Below are positions 52,924 through 62,410 of a stretch of DNA of 64,000 bases, piece by piece (within the stretch, counting starts at the first letter, position 1; each line of letters begins with the position of its first letter). Position numbers and translations under genes: made by a program. The notes beneath the pieces were generated by a model. The model did not search any database, was not told where the DNA came from, and worked only from the letters and a program-made list of their open reading frames with translations. This stretch comes from Microvirga sp. ACRRW (GTDB taxonomy: Bacteria; Pseudomonadota; Alphaproteobacteria; Rhizobiales; Beijerinckiaceae), in the NCBI RefSeq assembly GCF_022346925.1, contig NZ_JAKRNJ010000001.1, positions 496,001 to 560,000 of the forward strand, given 5' to 3'.

Positions 52924-52951
52924 AAAAGGCGGGCCTGAGAGCCCGCCTTTT
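52924..52951 (-). terminator. Rho-independent terminator of rpoD
   Basis: aaaaggcgggc (52924-52934) pairs with gcccgcctttt (52941-52951), loop of six bases; read on the minus strand it is followed by T residues. It is nine bases beyond the rpoD stop. The stem is the same sequence as that at 48639-48665. Confidence 0.88.
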
Positions 52952-52959
52952 GAATTCGC

Positions 52960-54960
52960 TTAGTTGTCCAGGAAGCTCCGCAGCTTCCGGCTCCGTGACG
53001 GATGCTTCAGCTTGCGCAGGGCCTTCGCTTCGATCTGGCGGATACGCTCGCGGGTCACCGAGAACTGCTGGCCGACCTCTTCGAGGGTGTGGTCGGTGTT
53101 CATGCCGATGCCGAAGCGCATGCGCAGCACGCGCTCTTCACGCGGCGTGAGCGAGGCGAGAACGCGGGTGGTGGTCTCGCGCAGGTTCGACTGGATCGCC
53201 GCGTCGATGGGCAGGATCGCGTTCTTGTCCTCGATGAAGTCGCCGAGGTGTGAATCCTCCTCGTCGCCGATAGGCGTTTCGAGAGAGATCGGCTCCTTCG
53301 CGATCTTCAGAACCTTGCGCACCTTTTCCAGTGGCATGGCAAGCTTCTCGGCCAGCTCTTCCGGGGTCGGCTCGCGGCCGATCTCGTGCAGCATCTGGCG
53401 CGAGGTGCGGACGATCTTGTTGATCGTCTCGATCATGTGCACCGGAATACGGATCGTGCGGGCCTGATCCGCAATGGAACGCGTGATCGCCTGCCTGATC
53501 CACCACGTGGCGTAGGTCGAGAACTTGTAGCCGCGGCGGTACTCGAACTTATCGACCGCCTTCATGAGGCCGATATTGCCCTCCTGGATCAGGTCCAGGA
53601 ACTGAAGGCCGCGGTTCGTGTACTTCTTGGCAATCGAGATCACGAGGCGCAGGTTCGCCTCGATCATTTCCTTCTTCGCCTGGCGTGCTTCGCGCTCGCC
53701 CTTCTGCACCATCATGACGATGCGGCGGAATTCCTGGATCTCCAGGCCCGTCTCGCTCGCCAGATTGTGGATGTTCTCGCGCAGGTCGTGGATGCCGTCC
53801 TTCGCCTTGGCGACGAAGTCTTTCCAGCCCTTGCCGCCGAGCTTGGAGACGCGCAGCACCCATTTCGGGTCAAGCTCCCAGCCCTGGTAATGCTTGAGGA
53901 ATTCCTCGCGCGCGACGCCGTGGCTTTCGGCCAGGCGCATCAGGCGGCCCTCATGCGAGATGAGGCGCTTGTTGATGTCGTAGAGCTGCTCGACGAGCGC
54001 TTCGATGCGGTTGTTGTTGAGCGACAGCGACTTCACGGAAGCCACGATGTCCGACTTCAGCTCGCGGTACTTGCGCTCCTGGGCCGGGGTCAGCTGCTTG
54101 TTCTGCATGCGCTGTTCCACATGCTCGACCTGCAGGCGGCGCAGCTTCTTGTAGTTGTCGGCGATGGAGTCGAAGGTCTCGAGAACGCGCGGCTTCAGCT
54201 CGGCTTCCATAGCCGAGAGCGACACGTTGTTCTCAAGGTCGTCGTCGTCCATCTCGCCTTCCGGCGGGGTCATTCCCTCTTCGCCCTCGGCGGCAGGCTC
54301 TTCCTCGGCTTCACCCTCGCCGAGCGCATCGACCTTGGGCGCGCCCTTGCCGTCGGGGCCGGCGTAAGTCGCCTCGAGATCGATGATGTCGCGCAGCAGC
54401 ACCCGGGCGTCGACGAGCTCGTCGCGCCAGATGATGATGGCCTGGAAGGTCAGCGGGCTTTCGCAGAGGCCCGCGATCATGGCCTCGCGGCCGGCCTCGA
54501 TGCGCTTGGCGATGGCGATTTCGCCCTCGCGCGACAGAAGCTCGACCGAGCCCATCTCGCGCAGATACATGCGTACCGGGTCGTCCGTGCGATCGGTCGG
54601 CTCCTTGGTCGTCGTCTCACGGACCGCGACGGCGCGGGTCTGCGAGGCCTCGACGAGATCGCCACCCTCGGCCTCATCTTCCTCGGCCTCGGCCTTCTCG
54701 CCCTCTTCCGTCTCTTCCGACTCGACGACGTTGATGCCCATTTCCGAGAGCTGGCCGAGCACGTCCTCGATCTGCTCCGAGGAGAACTCCTCCGGAGGCA
54801 GAACCTCGTTCAGCTCGTCATAGGTCACATACCCGCGCTTCTTCGCGAGCTTGATCATCCGTTTAACGGCGGCATCGCTCAGGTCGAGCAGGGGCCCGTC
54901 GCTCGTTTGCTCCGGAGCCGTCGTCTCGCCTTCGTCCCGTTCGGTCGCCTTCGTCGCCAT
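52960..54960 (-). CDS. rpoD: RNA polymerase primary sigma factor RpoD
   Basis: The housekeeping sigma-70 of 666 residues. Region 1.1 (about 25-85, [17 protein letters not shown]) is followed by an acidic insert, region 1.2 with [11 protein letters not shown], the non-conserved region, region 2 with [27 protein letters not shown] and [14 protein letters not shown], region 3, and region 4 with [16 protein letters not shown] and [17 protein letters not shown]. The ATG at 54960 ([12 protein letters not shown]) is the usual alphaproteobacterial start; an earlier in-frame ATG adds 38 residues of no similarity. It lies directly downstream of dnaG, the common macromolecular synthesis arrangement. Confidence 0.96.
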   Translation of the reverse strand: MATKATERDEGETTAPEQTSDGPLLDLSDAAVKRMIKLAKKRGYVTYDELNEVLPPEEFSSEQIEDVLGQLSEMGINVVESEETEEGEKAEAEEDEAEGGDLVEASQTRAVAVRETTTKEPTDRTDDPVRMYLREMGSVELLSREGEIAIAKRIEAGREAMIAGLCESPLTFQAIIIWRDELVDARVLLRDIIDLEATYAGPDGKGAPKVDALGEGEAEEEPAAEGEEGMTPPEGEMDDDDLENNVSLSAMEAELKPRVLETFDSIADNYKKLRRLQVEHVEQRMQNKQLTPAQERKYRELKSDIVASVKSLSLNNNRIEALVEQLYDINKRLISHEGRLMRLAESHGVAREEFLKHYQGWELDPKWVLRVSKLGGKGWKDFVAKAKDGIHDLRENIHNLASETGLEIQEFRRIVMMVQKGEREARQAKKEMIEANLRLVISIAKKYTNRGLQFLDLIQEGNIGLMKAVDKFEYRRGYKFSTYATWWIRQAITRSIADQARTIRIPVHMIETINKIVRTSRQMLHEIGREPTPEELAEKLAMPLEKVRKVLKIAKEPISLETPIGDEEDSHLGDFIEDKNAILPIDAAIQSNLRETTTRVLASLTPREERVLRMRFGIGMNTDHTLEEVGQQFSVTRERIRQIEAKALRKLKHPSRSRKLRSFLDN

Positions 54961-55124
54961 GCTTTGCCTTACTCCGGCGCCCCATGTGTCCCCCCAGCGG
55001 AACCCACGATGCGCGAATGGGCAGCAAGGCTTGTGAGCCTGGCCACCCGAAAATCCCTGACCAATAAACAGCAAGTCAATTGACTAACCGTTAACCATCT
55101 CCTGCCCTGCAGTGGGCTAAATCC

Positions 55125-57023
55125 CTAGAAACCGGCTCCCCCAGCGGACCCGTTCTTGTCCATGTCGGCCTCGGCACCCTCAACGGAGGACAGTTGGTTT
55201 TGGACCTCTCGCAGCCAGGCGAGATTGGCCTCGTTGTCCTCTTCGGCAAGTGCGCGCTCCGCGGCTCGAAGTTCGCTATGTAACGTGCGCGCACGGCGAT
55301 GCAAGGTGATGGCTTGCCTCAATGCGTCCTCTAGCCGCAACGGATCCGCATGCGGATCGAGCATCCAACGGTCGCCGGGGCGCACCATGGCGGTGAGCCT
55401 GTCGGCTGCCTGGGCCAGCCCGGCCCGCTCTAAGCGGGCCTGCATTACGGTAGGATCGGCGGGTTCGCCGCTGGCGGCGCCATCCAGCAGGAGACTGCGC
55501 ATCATCTGGGCGCTGCGTCCCTCAAGTTCAAGATCCGCAAGGGTTTCTGCGTGATTTTGAATGAGCTCCGGATGGATCAGGAAGGTGCAGAGGATCATCG
55601 CCTCGCGGGGGCTTTCCGCCGTGCCGCCCGTGAAGAGTGGGCTCCTCGCCAAGAGCGGCGACACGCTGAGACGGGCGCTCGGTGTCGTTGGGGCAGGCCC
55701 TCTGAAATCGCGCCGCCCTCCCCCGCCCTGGCGGTTGAAACGGTTCGCACGGGAATTCGGATTGAGGGCCGCAATCCGGCTTTCGACCTCCTCCCGGTAG
55801 TACCGTTTGAGGGTTTCGTCGCGAATCAGTGCAAGTGATTCGCGCAAGCGCCGCTCCAGTGACGCTCTCTGCTCAGGCGTATCGAGGGGACCGGCCTCGG
55901 TCTCCCGCGCCCAGAGAATGTCCACCAGGGGCTTGGCCGTGGCGAGAACCCGCTCGATGGCGCTCCGCCCGCCCGAGCGGGCCAAGTCGTCCGGATCCTG
56001 CCCCTCGGGCAGAAGGGCGAAGCGCAAGGATTTGCCGGGGCTCAGGTTCGGCAAGGCCGTGTCGAGGGCGCGATAAGCAGCGCGCTGGCCCGCCTTGTCG
56101 CCGTCGAAGCACAGGATCGGGTCTTCGGAGAGACGCCAGAGAAGCGTAAGCTGGTCCTCGGTCAGCGCCGTTCCGAGCGGGGCGACCGCATTGGGAAAGC
56201 CCGCGACGGAGAGCGAGATCACGTCCACATAGCCTTCGACCGCGATCACCGTGCCCTTGTCGTGCGCGGGCTGGCGGGCGAGGTGGTAGTTGTAGAGAAG
56301 CCGTCCCTTGTTGAAGAGCGGCGTATCCGGCGAGTTCAGGTATTTCGCAGGCACATCGGCGGCCATGGCGCGTCCGCCGAAGGCGATCACGCGGCCACGC
56401 ACATCGCAGATCGGGAACATCACCCGGTCGCGGAAGCGGTCGTAAGGAACCTTCACGTCCTCGGCTGAGATCAGCAGGCCCGCCTCCACCATCATCTCGA
56501 TGGAGATGCCCTTCTCGGCCAGATGATCGCGCAACGCGAACCGCTCCGGCGGCGCATAGCCGATGCGAAAGCGCTTCTGCGTGTCGGGGCTCAACGAGCG
56601 CCCGGCGAGATAATCGCGCGCCTTCATGCCGTGGCGGCCCTGAAGCGAAGCCTCGAAGAACGCTGCGGCCAGTTCCATGGCGTCATAAAGCGTCTTGCGC
56701 TTGACCTCCTCGGCCCGATCCTCCGGCGTGAGCTTGGGCAGCGGCACTCCCGCCTCCGCCGCCAGCCGCTCGACCGCTTCGGGGAACGAAAGCCCTTCCG
56801 TCTCCATGACGAAGGTGAAGATGTCGCCGTGCTTGCCGGAGGAGAAGCAATGGTAGAACTGCTTCTGGTCGTTCACATAGAAGCTCGGCGTCTTCTCCGC
56901 ATTGAACGGCGACAGTCCCTTCCACTCCCGCCCTGCCTTCTTCAGGCGAACGCGCTTTCCCACGACAGCCGAAACCGGCAGCCGGGCGCGGATCTCTTCG
57001 AGGATCTGGGGCGGGTAGCGCAA
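55125..57023 (-). CDS. dnaG: DNA primase DnaG with degenerate zinc motif
   Basis: A 632-residue primase that makes RNA primers at the replication fork. It starts at a TTG at 57023. The N-terminal zinc-ribbon fold is kept in outline (KTPSF, QFYHCFSSGKHGD) but three of four metal ligands are changed: Ser38, Asn41 and Ser62 replace Cys40, His43 and Cys64 of E. coli; only Cys59 remains. The catalytic core is normal: DRVMFPICDVRGRVIAFGGR, and the TOPRIM motifs VEGYVDVISL and LCFDGDKAGQRAA. A DnaB-binding helical domain ends the protein. I recall similar losses in Bradyrhizobium and relatives, so the protein is likely functional. Confidence 0.95.
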   Translation of the reverse strand: MRYPPQILEEIRARLPVSAVVGKRVRLKKAGREWKGLSPFNAEKTPSFYVNDQKQFYHCFSSGKHGDIFTFVMETEGLSFPEAVERLAAEAGVPLPKLTPEDRAEEVKRKTLYDAMELAAAFFEASLQGRHGMKARDYLAGRSLSPDTQKRFRIGYAPPERFALRDHLAEKGISIEMMVEAGLLISAEDVKVPYDRFRDRVMFPICDVRGRVIAFGGRAMAADVPAKYLNSPDTPLFNKGRLLYNYHLARQPAHDKGTVIAVEGYVDVISLSVAGFPNAVAPLGTALTEDQLTLLWRLSEDPILCFDGDKAGQRAAYRALDTALPNLSPGKSLRFALLPEGQDPDDLARSGGRSAIERVLATAKPLVDILWARETEAGPLDTPEQRASLERRLRESLALIRDETLKRYYREEVESRIAALNPNSRANRFNRQGGGGRRDFRGPAPTTPSARLSVSPLLARSPLFTGGTAESPREAMILCTFLIHPELIQNHAETLADLELEGRSAQMMRSLLLDGAASGEPADPTVMQARLERAGLAQAADRLTAMVRPGDRWMLDPHADPLRLEDALRQAITLHRRARTLHSELRAAERALAEEDNEANLAWLREVQNQLSSVEGAEADMDKNGSAGGAGF

Positions 57024-57138
57024 GGTTAAGCGAACTCCAAACCTGCTCCATAAACTAGGGCGGCGGAGATGAGGTTAAAAACGCCGAAGCCAAGCTATTC
57101 TTTGCCCATTATTCACAGGGACAGTTCCCGCGCTCCCC

Positions 57139-57723
57139 TTATGGCACTGTTACGACGATGGCTGAGCAGGAGTCGGGTTCGTCGCACCGGTAGCTGTGCG
57201 GTGCGCCGGAATCGAAATAGATCGCATCGCCCTCGTCGAGGACGAAGTCGCTGCCGGCGATGCTGAGAGCAAGCCGTCCCTTGATGACGTAAACCAGCTC
57301 CGCGCCATCGTGCTGATGCGGCTGCGACTCGTTCGATGAAGCGGGAAACTCCGCATAATAGGCCTGCATCTTGCGGTCGGTGACGGGGAAGTCGAGGCTC
57401 TCGAAGAAGTAGGACGGCATGTCGTTCCGCTGCCTGTCCGGCAGGCGCAACCGCTCAGCCTTGCGCACCACCGCGACCTTGGGCCGGTCAGGCGCCTCCG
57501 CAAAGAAATGGTCGAGCCCGACCCCGAAGACCATGGCGATGCGCAGCAGGGTCGGCAGGGTCGGAATGAGCTGCCCGCGCTCGATCTTGGACAGCATGGC
57601 CGGAGAGAGACCCGTATGGCCCCCGAGCTGCACGAGGCCGAGCTTCTTCGCCTGGCGCAGCACGCGAATCTTGGTGCCGATCTCGTATTGCCCCAACCCG
57701 TCAGCCAGCGTCTCCGACAGCAT
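57139..57723 (-). CDS. XRE family regulator with cupin domain
   Basis: A 194-residue regulator. The HTH (about 17-72, IGTKIRVLRQAKKLGLVQLGGHTGLSPAMLSKIE begins it) is followed by a cupin_2 domain near 110-190, with PHQHDGAELVYVIKGRL and GDAIYFDSGAPHSY. Members include SutR/PuuR-like regulators sensing sulfur compounds, amines or amino acids. A ggagg site precedes the start. A palindrome at 57741-57758 sits where an autoregulatory operator would be expected. Confidence 0.88.
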   Translation of the reverse strand: MLSETLADGLGQYEIGTKIRVLRQAKKLGLVQLGGHTGLSPAMLSKIERGQLIPTLPTLLRIAMVFGVGLDHFFAEAPDRPKVAVVRKAERLRLPDRQRNDMPSYFFESLDFPVTDRKMQAYYAEFPASSNESQPHQHDGAELVYVIKGRLALSIAGSDFVLDEGDAIYFDSGAPHSYRCDEPDSCSAIVVTVP

Positions 57724-57740
57724 CCAGCGCCTCCGTTTTC

Positions 57741-57758
57741 ACCTGAATGAATTTAGGT
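57741..57758. promoter_or_regulatory. Candidate operator of the XRE-cupin regulator
   Basis: The sequence ACCTGAATGAATTTAGGT is an 18-base palindrome with matching ACCT/AGGT and AAT/ATT arms. It lies 18-35 bases before the start. A direct repeat GAAAATCAAT occurs further upstream at 57779-57788 and 57817-57826. Binding is inferred. Confidence 0.4.
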
Positions 57759-57917
57759 CATGTCTTTTTTACTCTAAAGAAAATCAATGTTCATGTCACG
57801 ATAATTTGAGTATTGAGAAAATCAATTTGCACCATAAGAAATAGTCAGAGGCCAGCAAAAATGGCTCTCCCCGGTCGCCGAGGAGCGACCGAGCCACCTG
57901 TGCAAGGAGCATGAACG

Positions 57918-58412
57918 ATGAAATTCGAAATCAGGAATCTGGCGATCGCAACGGTTGCGGCTCTTGGAATCGTCGCCGGGGGCTCAAGCGCCCGTGCAGC
58001 CGATATCGTCGATACGGCCGTGTCCGCCGGCCAGTTCAAGACCCTTGCGGCCGCGCTGACACAAGCGGGTCTCGTCTCCACCCTCAAAGGCTCCGGACCC
58101 TTTACGGTCTTCGCCCCCACGGATGCCGCCTTCGCCAAGCTGCCCGCCGGAACGGTCGAGAACCTTCTGAAGCCGGAAAACAAGGACAAGCTCACCGCCA
58201 TCCTCACCTACCACGTCGTCCCGGGAAAGGTGACGGCGGCCGACGTCGTCAAGCTCCAGCAGGCAAAGACGGTGAACGGCAAGGCGCTGAAGGTCAGCGC
58301 GAAAGGCTCGGGCGTCATGATCAACGACGCCAATGTGACGAAGACAGACATCGCGGCGTCGAACGGCGTTATCCACGTCGTCGATACCGTGATCCTGCCG
58401 CCGAACAACTGA
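57918..58412 (+). CDS. Exported fasciclin (FAS1) domain protein
   Basis: A 164-residue secreted protein. A signal peptide ([25 protein letters not shown]) is followed by one FAS1 domain: [31 protein letters not shown], the conserved YHVVPGKV, and the closing [16 protein letters not shown]1 domains are adhesive; single-domain bacterial forms act in attachment or biofilm. An aaggagc site precedes the ATG. Confidence 0.93.
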   Translation: MKFEIRNLAIATVAALGIVAGGSSARAADIVDTAVSAGQFKTLAAALTQAGLVSTLKGSGPFTVFAPTDAAFAKLPAGTVENLLKPENKDKLTAILTYHVVPGKVTAADVVKLQQAKTVNGKALKVSAKGSGVMINDANVTKTDIAASNGVIHVVDTVILPPNN

Positions 58413-58419
58413 CGCCTCT

Positions 58420-58449
58420 GCCTGGAGCGTCCCCAACGGCGCTCCAGGC
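58420..58449 (+). terminator. Hairpin downstream of the fasciclin gene
   Basis: gcctggagcg (58420-58429) pairs exactly with cgctccaggc (58440-58449), loop of ten bases, followed by tccttctc. It lies seven bases after the stop. Confidence 0.6.
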
Positions 58450-58577
58450 TCCTTCTCGACTCTCCGATACCGTTCAGGGGCCGTTTGTCGGAGGCTGGCA
58501 TTCGGAGCGCGTGAATGCACGAGAACCTCGGCTTTTCCGTGCCGCGATCGAGAGCCTCAGGAGCCTGCATCATTTCA

Positions 58578-58606
58578 AGCGCCCTCACGGGCGCTTTTTC
58601 TTTTTG
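58578..58606 (+). terminator. Terminator hairpin with T run
   Basis: agcgccc/gggcgct with loop tcac (58578-58595) and then tttttcttttt. It may be a second fasciclin terminator or close a small transcript starting after 58449. The same stem-loop occurs at 62774-62793. Confidence 0.75.
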
Positions 58607-58639
58607 TCAGCCCTGCTTTGTCGGTGACGTGAGGTCTCT

Positions 58640-58806
58640 AAGCGGGGCTGAAGTCAAAGCTCGGAAAGATGCTTGTTCTTCGTTTGTGCTTGACAATAAA
58701 ACTATACGTTGTTTCATTACAACCTATAGGCGCACTGAAGGATATGATCCAGCTCCGGTTGTAAAAGAGCGCCTATGAAAACCGGTGCCGCGATAAAGGA
58801 AAATGC
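58640..58806 (+). promoter_or_regulatory. Leader of the RTX gene with candidate pseudoknot
   Basis: A ttgaca box at 58690-58695 could start the transcript. ATAGGCGC (58726-58733) pairs with GCGCCTAT (58769-58776). CCGGTT (58755-58760), inside that loop, pairs with AACCGG (58780-58785), outside it, giving an H-type pseudoknot topology. A small GGAT-ATG-ATCC hairpin sits between. The ribosome binding site aaagga follows at 58795-58800. I match no known riboswitch to it. Confidence 0.4.
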
Positions 58807-61104
58807 ATGCCGAACGAGATCACGCCGGCCATCACCGACGCTCTGTCAGCCAATGTCCTGGATGACGTTTCTGTCATTGAATCGAGAGCACAAACCCGAT
58901 TCTACAACTGGAATGCTCTCTCCCCGTCCTGGCAGTCTCCCGCTCCATGGCTGACAACGCATTTCTCCTTCGCGGGCTCGGTCGTCGTCGGGACCGCAGA
59001 TGGCGAATGGCTCGTCGGCGGCGATGGCGATGATACCATCGACGGCGCAGGCGGTGCCGACACGATGGTCGGCTCCAAAGGGAATGACACCTACATCGTG
59101 GATAATGTCGGTGACGTCGTGGGCGAAAATCCTGGTCAGGGAATCGATCACGTCATTGCATCAGTGAGCTACACTCTGGGCAACAATGTCGAGAACCTCA
59201 CGCTGACAGGCGGCTCCGCCTTTATCGGACGCGGCAATACGCTCGACAACCAAATCATCGGCAACGCTCTCGACAACACCCTGCTCGGCGATGCCGGTGA
59301 CGACACCCTCGACGGTGGAATCGGCATCGATACGATGGTCGGCGGCATAGGGAACGATGTTTACTACGTCGATGACATCAACGACTTCGTCCTGGAGAAT
59401 GCAGGCGGGGGTATCGATACGGTTTTCTCTTCTGGCGAGGAGTATAATCTCGCCGACAATATCGAAAACCTTACCCTGACAGGTTCCGCCATCATCGGAC
59501 GCGGCAACGACCTCGACAACCTGATCATCGGCAATGCGGAGTGGAACTGGTTGAACGGCGGTGCAGGGGCCGATACGCTGATCGGAGGCGCGGGCAATGA
59601 TACTTATTACTTCGTCAACCTCGACGATGTGGTGATCGAGAACGCCGACGAGGGCTATGACACCATCGTCACAACGATAAGCTACACGTTAGGCGATCAT
59701 ATCGAGAGTCTTGTGTTAAGAGGGCCTGGCTTAGCGGGCACCGGCAACGATCTTGATAACCATCTGCTCAATGCAATGTCCACGGATGGCGATTACACGA
59801 CGCTCGATGGCGGCGCAGGCAATGATCTCATTGAGGGCAATGGTTCCTACTCGGTCTATATCGGCGGCTCAGGCAACGATACGATCAGGGGCGGCAGCGG
59901 TCACTCGCTCTACGTCGGCGGCTCAGGCGATGATAGCATCATCCTGTTCAGCTCAGATAATACGCTGGTCGGCGGCAGCGGCGATGACTTTTATTACGTC
60001 AGCGACTTGGACCATATCATTATCGAGAATGCGGGCGAAGGCATCGATACCGTCCAGGCTTACGGCAGAAGCATCACGTTGAGTGATCATGTCGAAAATC
60101 TCGAATTGTACTCTCCACCCTCGGGCTTCGTCGCCAAAGGCAATGACGAGAACAATATAATCCAGGTATATCACCCGGACGGCTCCGGCACGTTGGATGG
60201 AGCTGCCGGCGACGATTATCTGGTAGCGGTCGTATACGCATATGTGGACCACGTCCTGATTGGCGGTTCAGGCGTGGACACGATGTCCGGGGGCATGGGC
60301 AACGACACTTACTATGTCGACAATGAACTCGACGAGGCGTATGAGGATTCGTGGTTCAGTGGCGGGTACGACACCGTCATTTCTCATGCGAATTATACCC
60401 TGTTGACCGCAATCGAAGAGCTTCAACTCCAAGGCTCCGCAATCTCGGGCACCGGCAACGCGCTCGACAACAAGATTGTCGGCAATGCCTTGGCAAATAA
60501 CCTTCGGGGAGAAGCCGGCAACGACACGCTCGATGGCGGCGCAGGCAACGACACGATGGCGGGCGGCAGCGGTGACGACACTTACTATGTCAACAGCACC
60601 GCGGATCGCGTCACCGAGCTGGCATCGGAAGGAACCGATACGATCCATGCCTCAGTCAGCTGGACGCTCGGCGCCAATATGGAAAATCTCGTGCTCACGG
60701 GCAGTGCCACGAGAGGCGTCGGCAACGCGCTCAACAATGTCATCCAGGGCACCAGCGCCAACAACAATCTGAATGGCGGCAGCGGCTCCGACACGCTGAC
60801 GGGAGGCGCGGGCGAAGATCAGTTCGTGCTGACCCGTGGGCATGCCGGCGTCGACACCATCACCGACTTCGTGCATGGCACGGACCAGATCGTGCTGAGC
60901 GGTTTCGATTTCTCTTCTCTCGAGGATGAATACACGCTGGTGATCGACGGCGGCCCGGTCGATGAAGTCGCCACGCTGCTCTACAACAGCACGACAGGCG
61001 TTCTCTCCTTCGATGAGGATGGAACCGGCGGGGCCGCAGCCATCCAGTTGGCGCTGCTTTCGACCAAGCCAGTCCTGACCGCCTCGGACTTCATCCTGAT
61101 CTAA
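58807..61104 (+). CDS. RTX calcium-binding secreted protein (765 aa)
   Basis: Almost the whole protein is RTX repeats. About seven large units combine GGxGxDTxxGG nonapeptides, a (D/N)DTYYVDN...ENAGEGxDTV strand pair and SYTLGxNVENLTLTG followed by GTGNxLDNxIxGNA. This is the calcium-binding parallel beta-roll type. The last ~110 residues are the secretion domain (ITDFVHGTDQIVLSGFDFSS), ending TASDFILI. There is no enzymatic domain or N-terminal signal. It is probably exported by a type I system as a surface or matrix adhesin. An aaagga site precedes the ATG. Confidence 0.9.
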   Translation: MPNEITPAITDALSANVLDDVSVIESRAQTRFYNWNALSPSWQSPAPWLTTHFSFAGSVVVGTADGEWLVGGDGDDTIDGAGGADTMVGSKGNDTYIVDNVGDVVGENPGQGIDHVIASVSYTLGNNVENLTLTGGSAFIGRGNTLDNQIIGNALDNTLLGDAGDDTLDGGIGIDTMVGGIGNDVYYVDDINDFVLENAGGGIDTVFSSGEEYNLADNIENLTLTGSAIIGRGNDLDNLIIGNAEWNWLNGGAGADTLIGGAGNDTYYFVNLDDVVIENADEGYDTIVTTISYTLGDHIESLVLRGPGLAGTGNDLDNHLLNAMSTDGDYTTLDGGAGNDLIEGNGSYSVYIGGSGNDTIRGGSGHSLYVGGSGDDSIILFSSDNTLVGGSGDDFYYVSDLDHIIIENAGEGIDTVQAYGRSITLSDHVENLELYSPPSGFVAKGNDENNIIQVYHPDGSGTLDGAAGDDYLVAVVYAYVDHVLIGGSGVDTMSGGMGNDTYYVDNELDEAYEDSWFSGGYDTVISHANYTLLTAIEELQLQGSAISGTGNALDNKIVGNALANNLRGEAGNDTLDGGAGNDTMAGGSGDDTYYVNSTADRVTELASEGTDTIHASVSWTLGANMENLVLTGSATRGVGNALNNVIQGTSANNNLNGGSGSDTLTGGAGEDQFVLTRGHAGVDTITDFVHGTDQIVLSGFDFSSLEDEYTLVIDGGPVDEVATLLYNSTTGVLSFDEDGTGGAAAIQLALLSTKPVLTASDFILI

Positions 61105-61124
61105 AGGCTGCGTCACAGCTTTCA

Positions 61125-61148
61125 GCTTGCCGCCCAAGGGCGGCAAGC
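61125..61148 (+). terminator. Hairpin downstream of the RTX gene
   Basis: gcttgccgcc and ggcggcaagc are perfect arms around caag, 20 bases after the stop. No T run follows, so it may stabilise the 3' end rather than terminate. Confidence 0.5.
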
Positions 61149-61536
61149 ATCGTCACAAGACCTATCTCCCAGCCAAGTCACGGCTGCCGAGAGGCACGAT
61201 CTCGCCAGGAATGCCCACGACGGGATCGACCAAATGAACGCTGCTCACTCAAATCCTTGTCGACGGATCACGGATAGGGACAAGCCGTAGCTTTCATACG
61301 ATGCAAGCGCGCCAGCGAGAACCGACTCCAGGGAAAGATAGAAACGGCTTAACCATATCATCCCCGGAAACCCTGGGGATGATTGTCGCCATTCGGCATG
61401 CCACTTCGCACACCCTGAAGGGAACCAGGTCTTCGGCCTGATGTTCTCCCGGCAAAAGCCCCCAGAGGCGCAGCATCCATGGGAGCGACATCGCATTCAT
61501 GCTCTCGCCTGGGGCTTCGTGCCGAGGTGATTGATC
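61149..61536. other. Intergenic region without supported gene
   Basis: About 390 bases. Short frames on the minus strand (for example 61245-61496 and 61294-61548) lack a family signature or ribosome binding site and overlap the next gene. I see no strong structure apart from the promoter that the following regulator must have. Confidence 0.4.
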
Positions 61537-62274
61537 ATGATCGACCATCGAGAGAACTTGCTCCTTGCCGGGTTGGAACCCGACGATTTCGCGGCCCTCG
61601 AACCCAAACTCGAGCTTGTCGAATTACCCCCCGGGCAATCCCTTTATGAGACCGGCCAGAGCGTGAACCATGCGTATTTTCCGCATGACGCGATGATTTC
61701 CCTGGTGACGATCCTGAACGACGGCGGCACGGTCGAGATGGCCGTTTTCGGACGCGAAGGCGTTGTCGGATTTGCCAGCGCGTTGACCACGCGGGCGGCG
61801 CTGGGCCGTTATCTCGTTCAATTGCCCGGAACCGCCTCGCGGCTGCCGGTGGAAATTCTCATCGAAGCCTTCGACACCCGCCCGAACCTTCGCCTCCTGT
61901 TTCTCCGCTACATCGAGGGATTGCTGTCGCAAACCTTCAGGCTCACGGCCTGCAATGCGGTTCACGGCGTCGAAGCGCGCTGCTGCCGCTGGCTGTTGAC
62001 GGCCCATGACCGCGTCGGACGCGACGAGCTGCCGCTGACGCACGAATTCCTGGCCGAGATGCTCGGCGTGCAGCGCCCCACCGTGAGCATCATTCTGCGC
62101 ACGCTTCAGACCGCCGGTCTCATCACGCAGCGGCGTGGCATCATCGTGATCGCCGACCGTCAGGGAATCGAAGAAGCAGCCTGCGAGTGCTACGGAAGTA
62201 TTCAGGAGCGTTTCAGCGATTTGGGATTCCACTTTACCAAGCGAAGCGGAGCAGTACCATCCACAATGGCTTAA
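61537..62274 (+). CDS. Crp/Fnr family regulator, non-canonical ligand pocket (copy B)
   Basis: A 245-residue paralogue of the regulator at 39420. An aggtga site six bases before fixes the ATG at 61537; a TTG at 61531 is less likely. The barrel has HAYFPHDAMISLV and MAVFGREGVVGF, and no cAMP phosphate cassette. The HTH reads THEFLAEMLGVQRPTVSIILRTLQTAG, with the same core helix as its paralogue (FLAEMLGVQR). The shared CNAVHGVEARCCRWLL / CNAAHSVESRCCRWII motif carries a Cys-Cys pair. The ligand is unknown. Confidence 0.88.
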   Translation: MIDHRENLLLAGLEPDDFAALEPKLELVELPPGQSLYETGQSVNHAYFPHDAMISLVTILNDGGTVEMAVFGREGVVGFASALTTRAALGRYLVQLPGTASRLPVEILIEAFDTRPNLRLLFLRYIEGLLSQTFRLTACNAVHGVEARCCRWLLTAHDRVGRDELPLTHEFLAEMLGVQRPTVSIILRTLQTAGLITQRRGIIVIADRQGIEEAACECYGSIQERFSDLGFHFTKRSGAVPSTMA

Positions 62275-62410
62275 ATTAAAGCTGAGCTTTTGCTCTACCT
62301 AGAGAGAAATAGAGCAAATACTACTTTTGGATAGACAGAATTGTCATCACTCTGACAGACGCGGCGCTCTACAGGCTTTATCGCATCATTCAACACAGCA
62401 GAGGATGCGA

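Noticed and set aside
51320..52963. Plus-strand frame of 547 codons over DUF1801, lrgB and lrgA
   Set aside because: It is rich in His, Arg and Asp with no motif; the three minus-strand genes are unambiguous.
53386..55083. Plus-strand frame of 565 codons over rpoD
   Set aside because: It is antisense to a conserved essential gene, a common artefact of GC-rich codon use.
58515..58778. 87-codon plus-strand frame in the fasciclin-RTX gap
   Set aside because: It runs through a strong terminator and the structured leader, and has no ribosome binding site.
58980..60850. Regular short repeats that might suggest a CRISPR array or satellite
   Set aside because: They are degenerate in-frame RTX repeats encoding GGxGxD units, not identical repeats with unique spacers.
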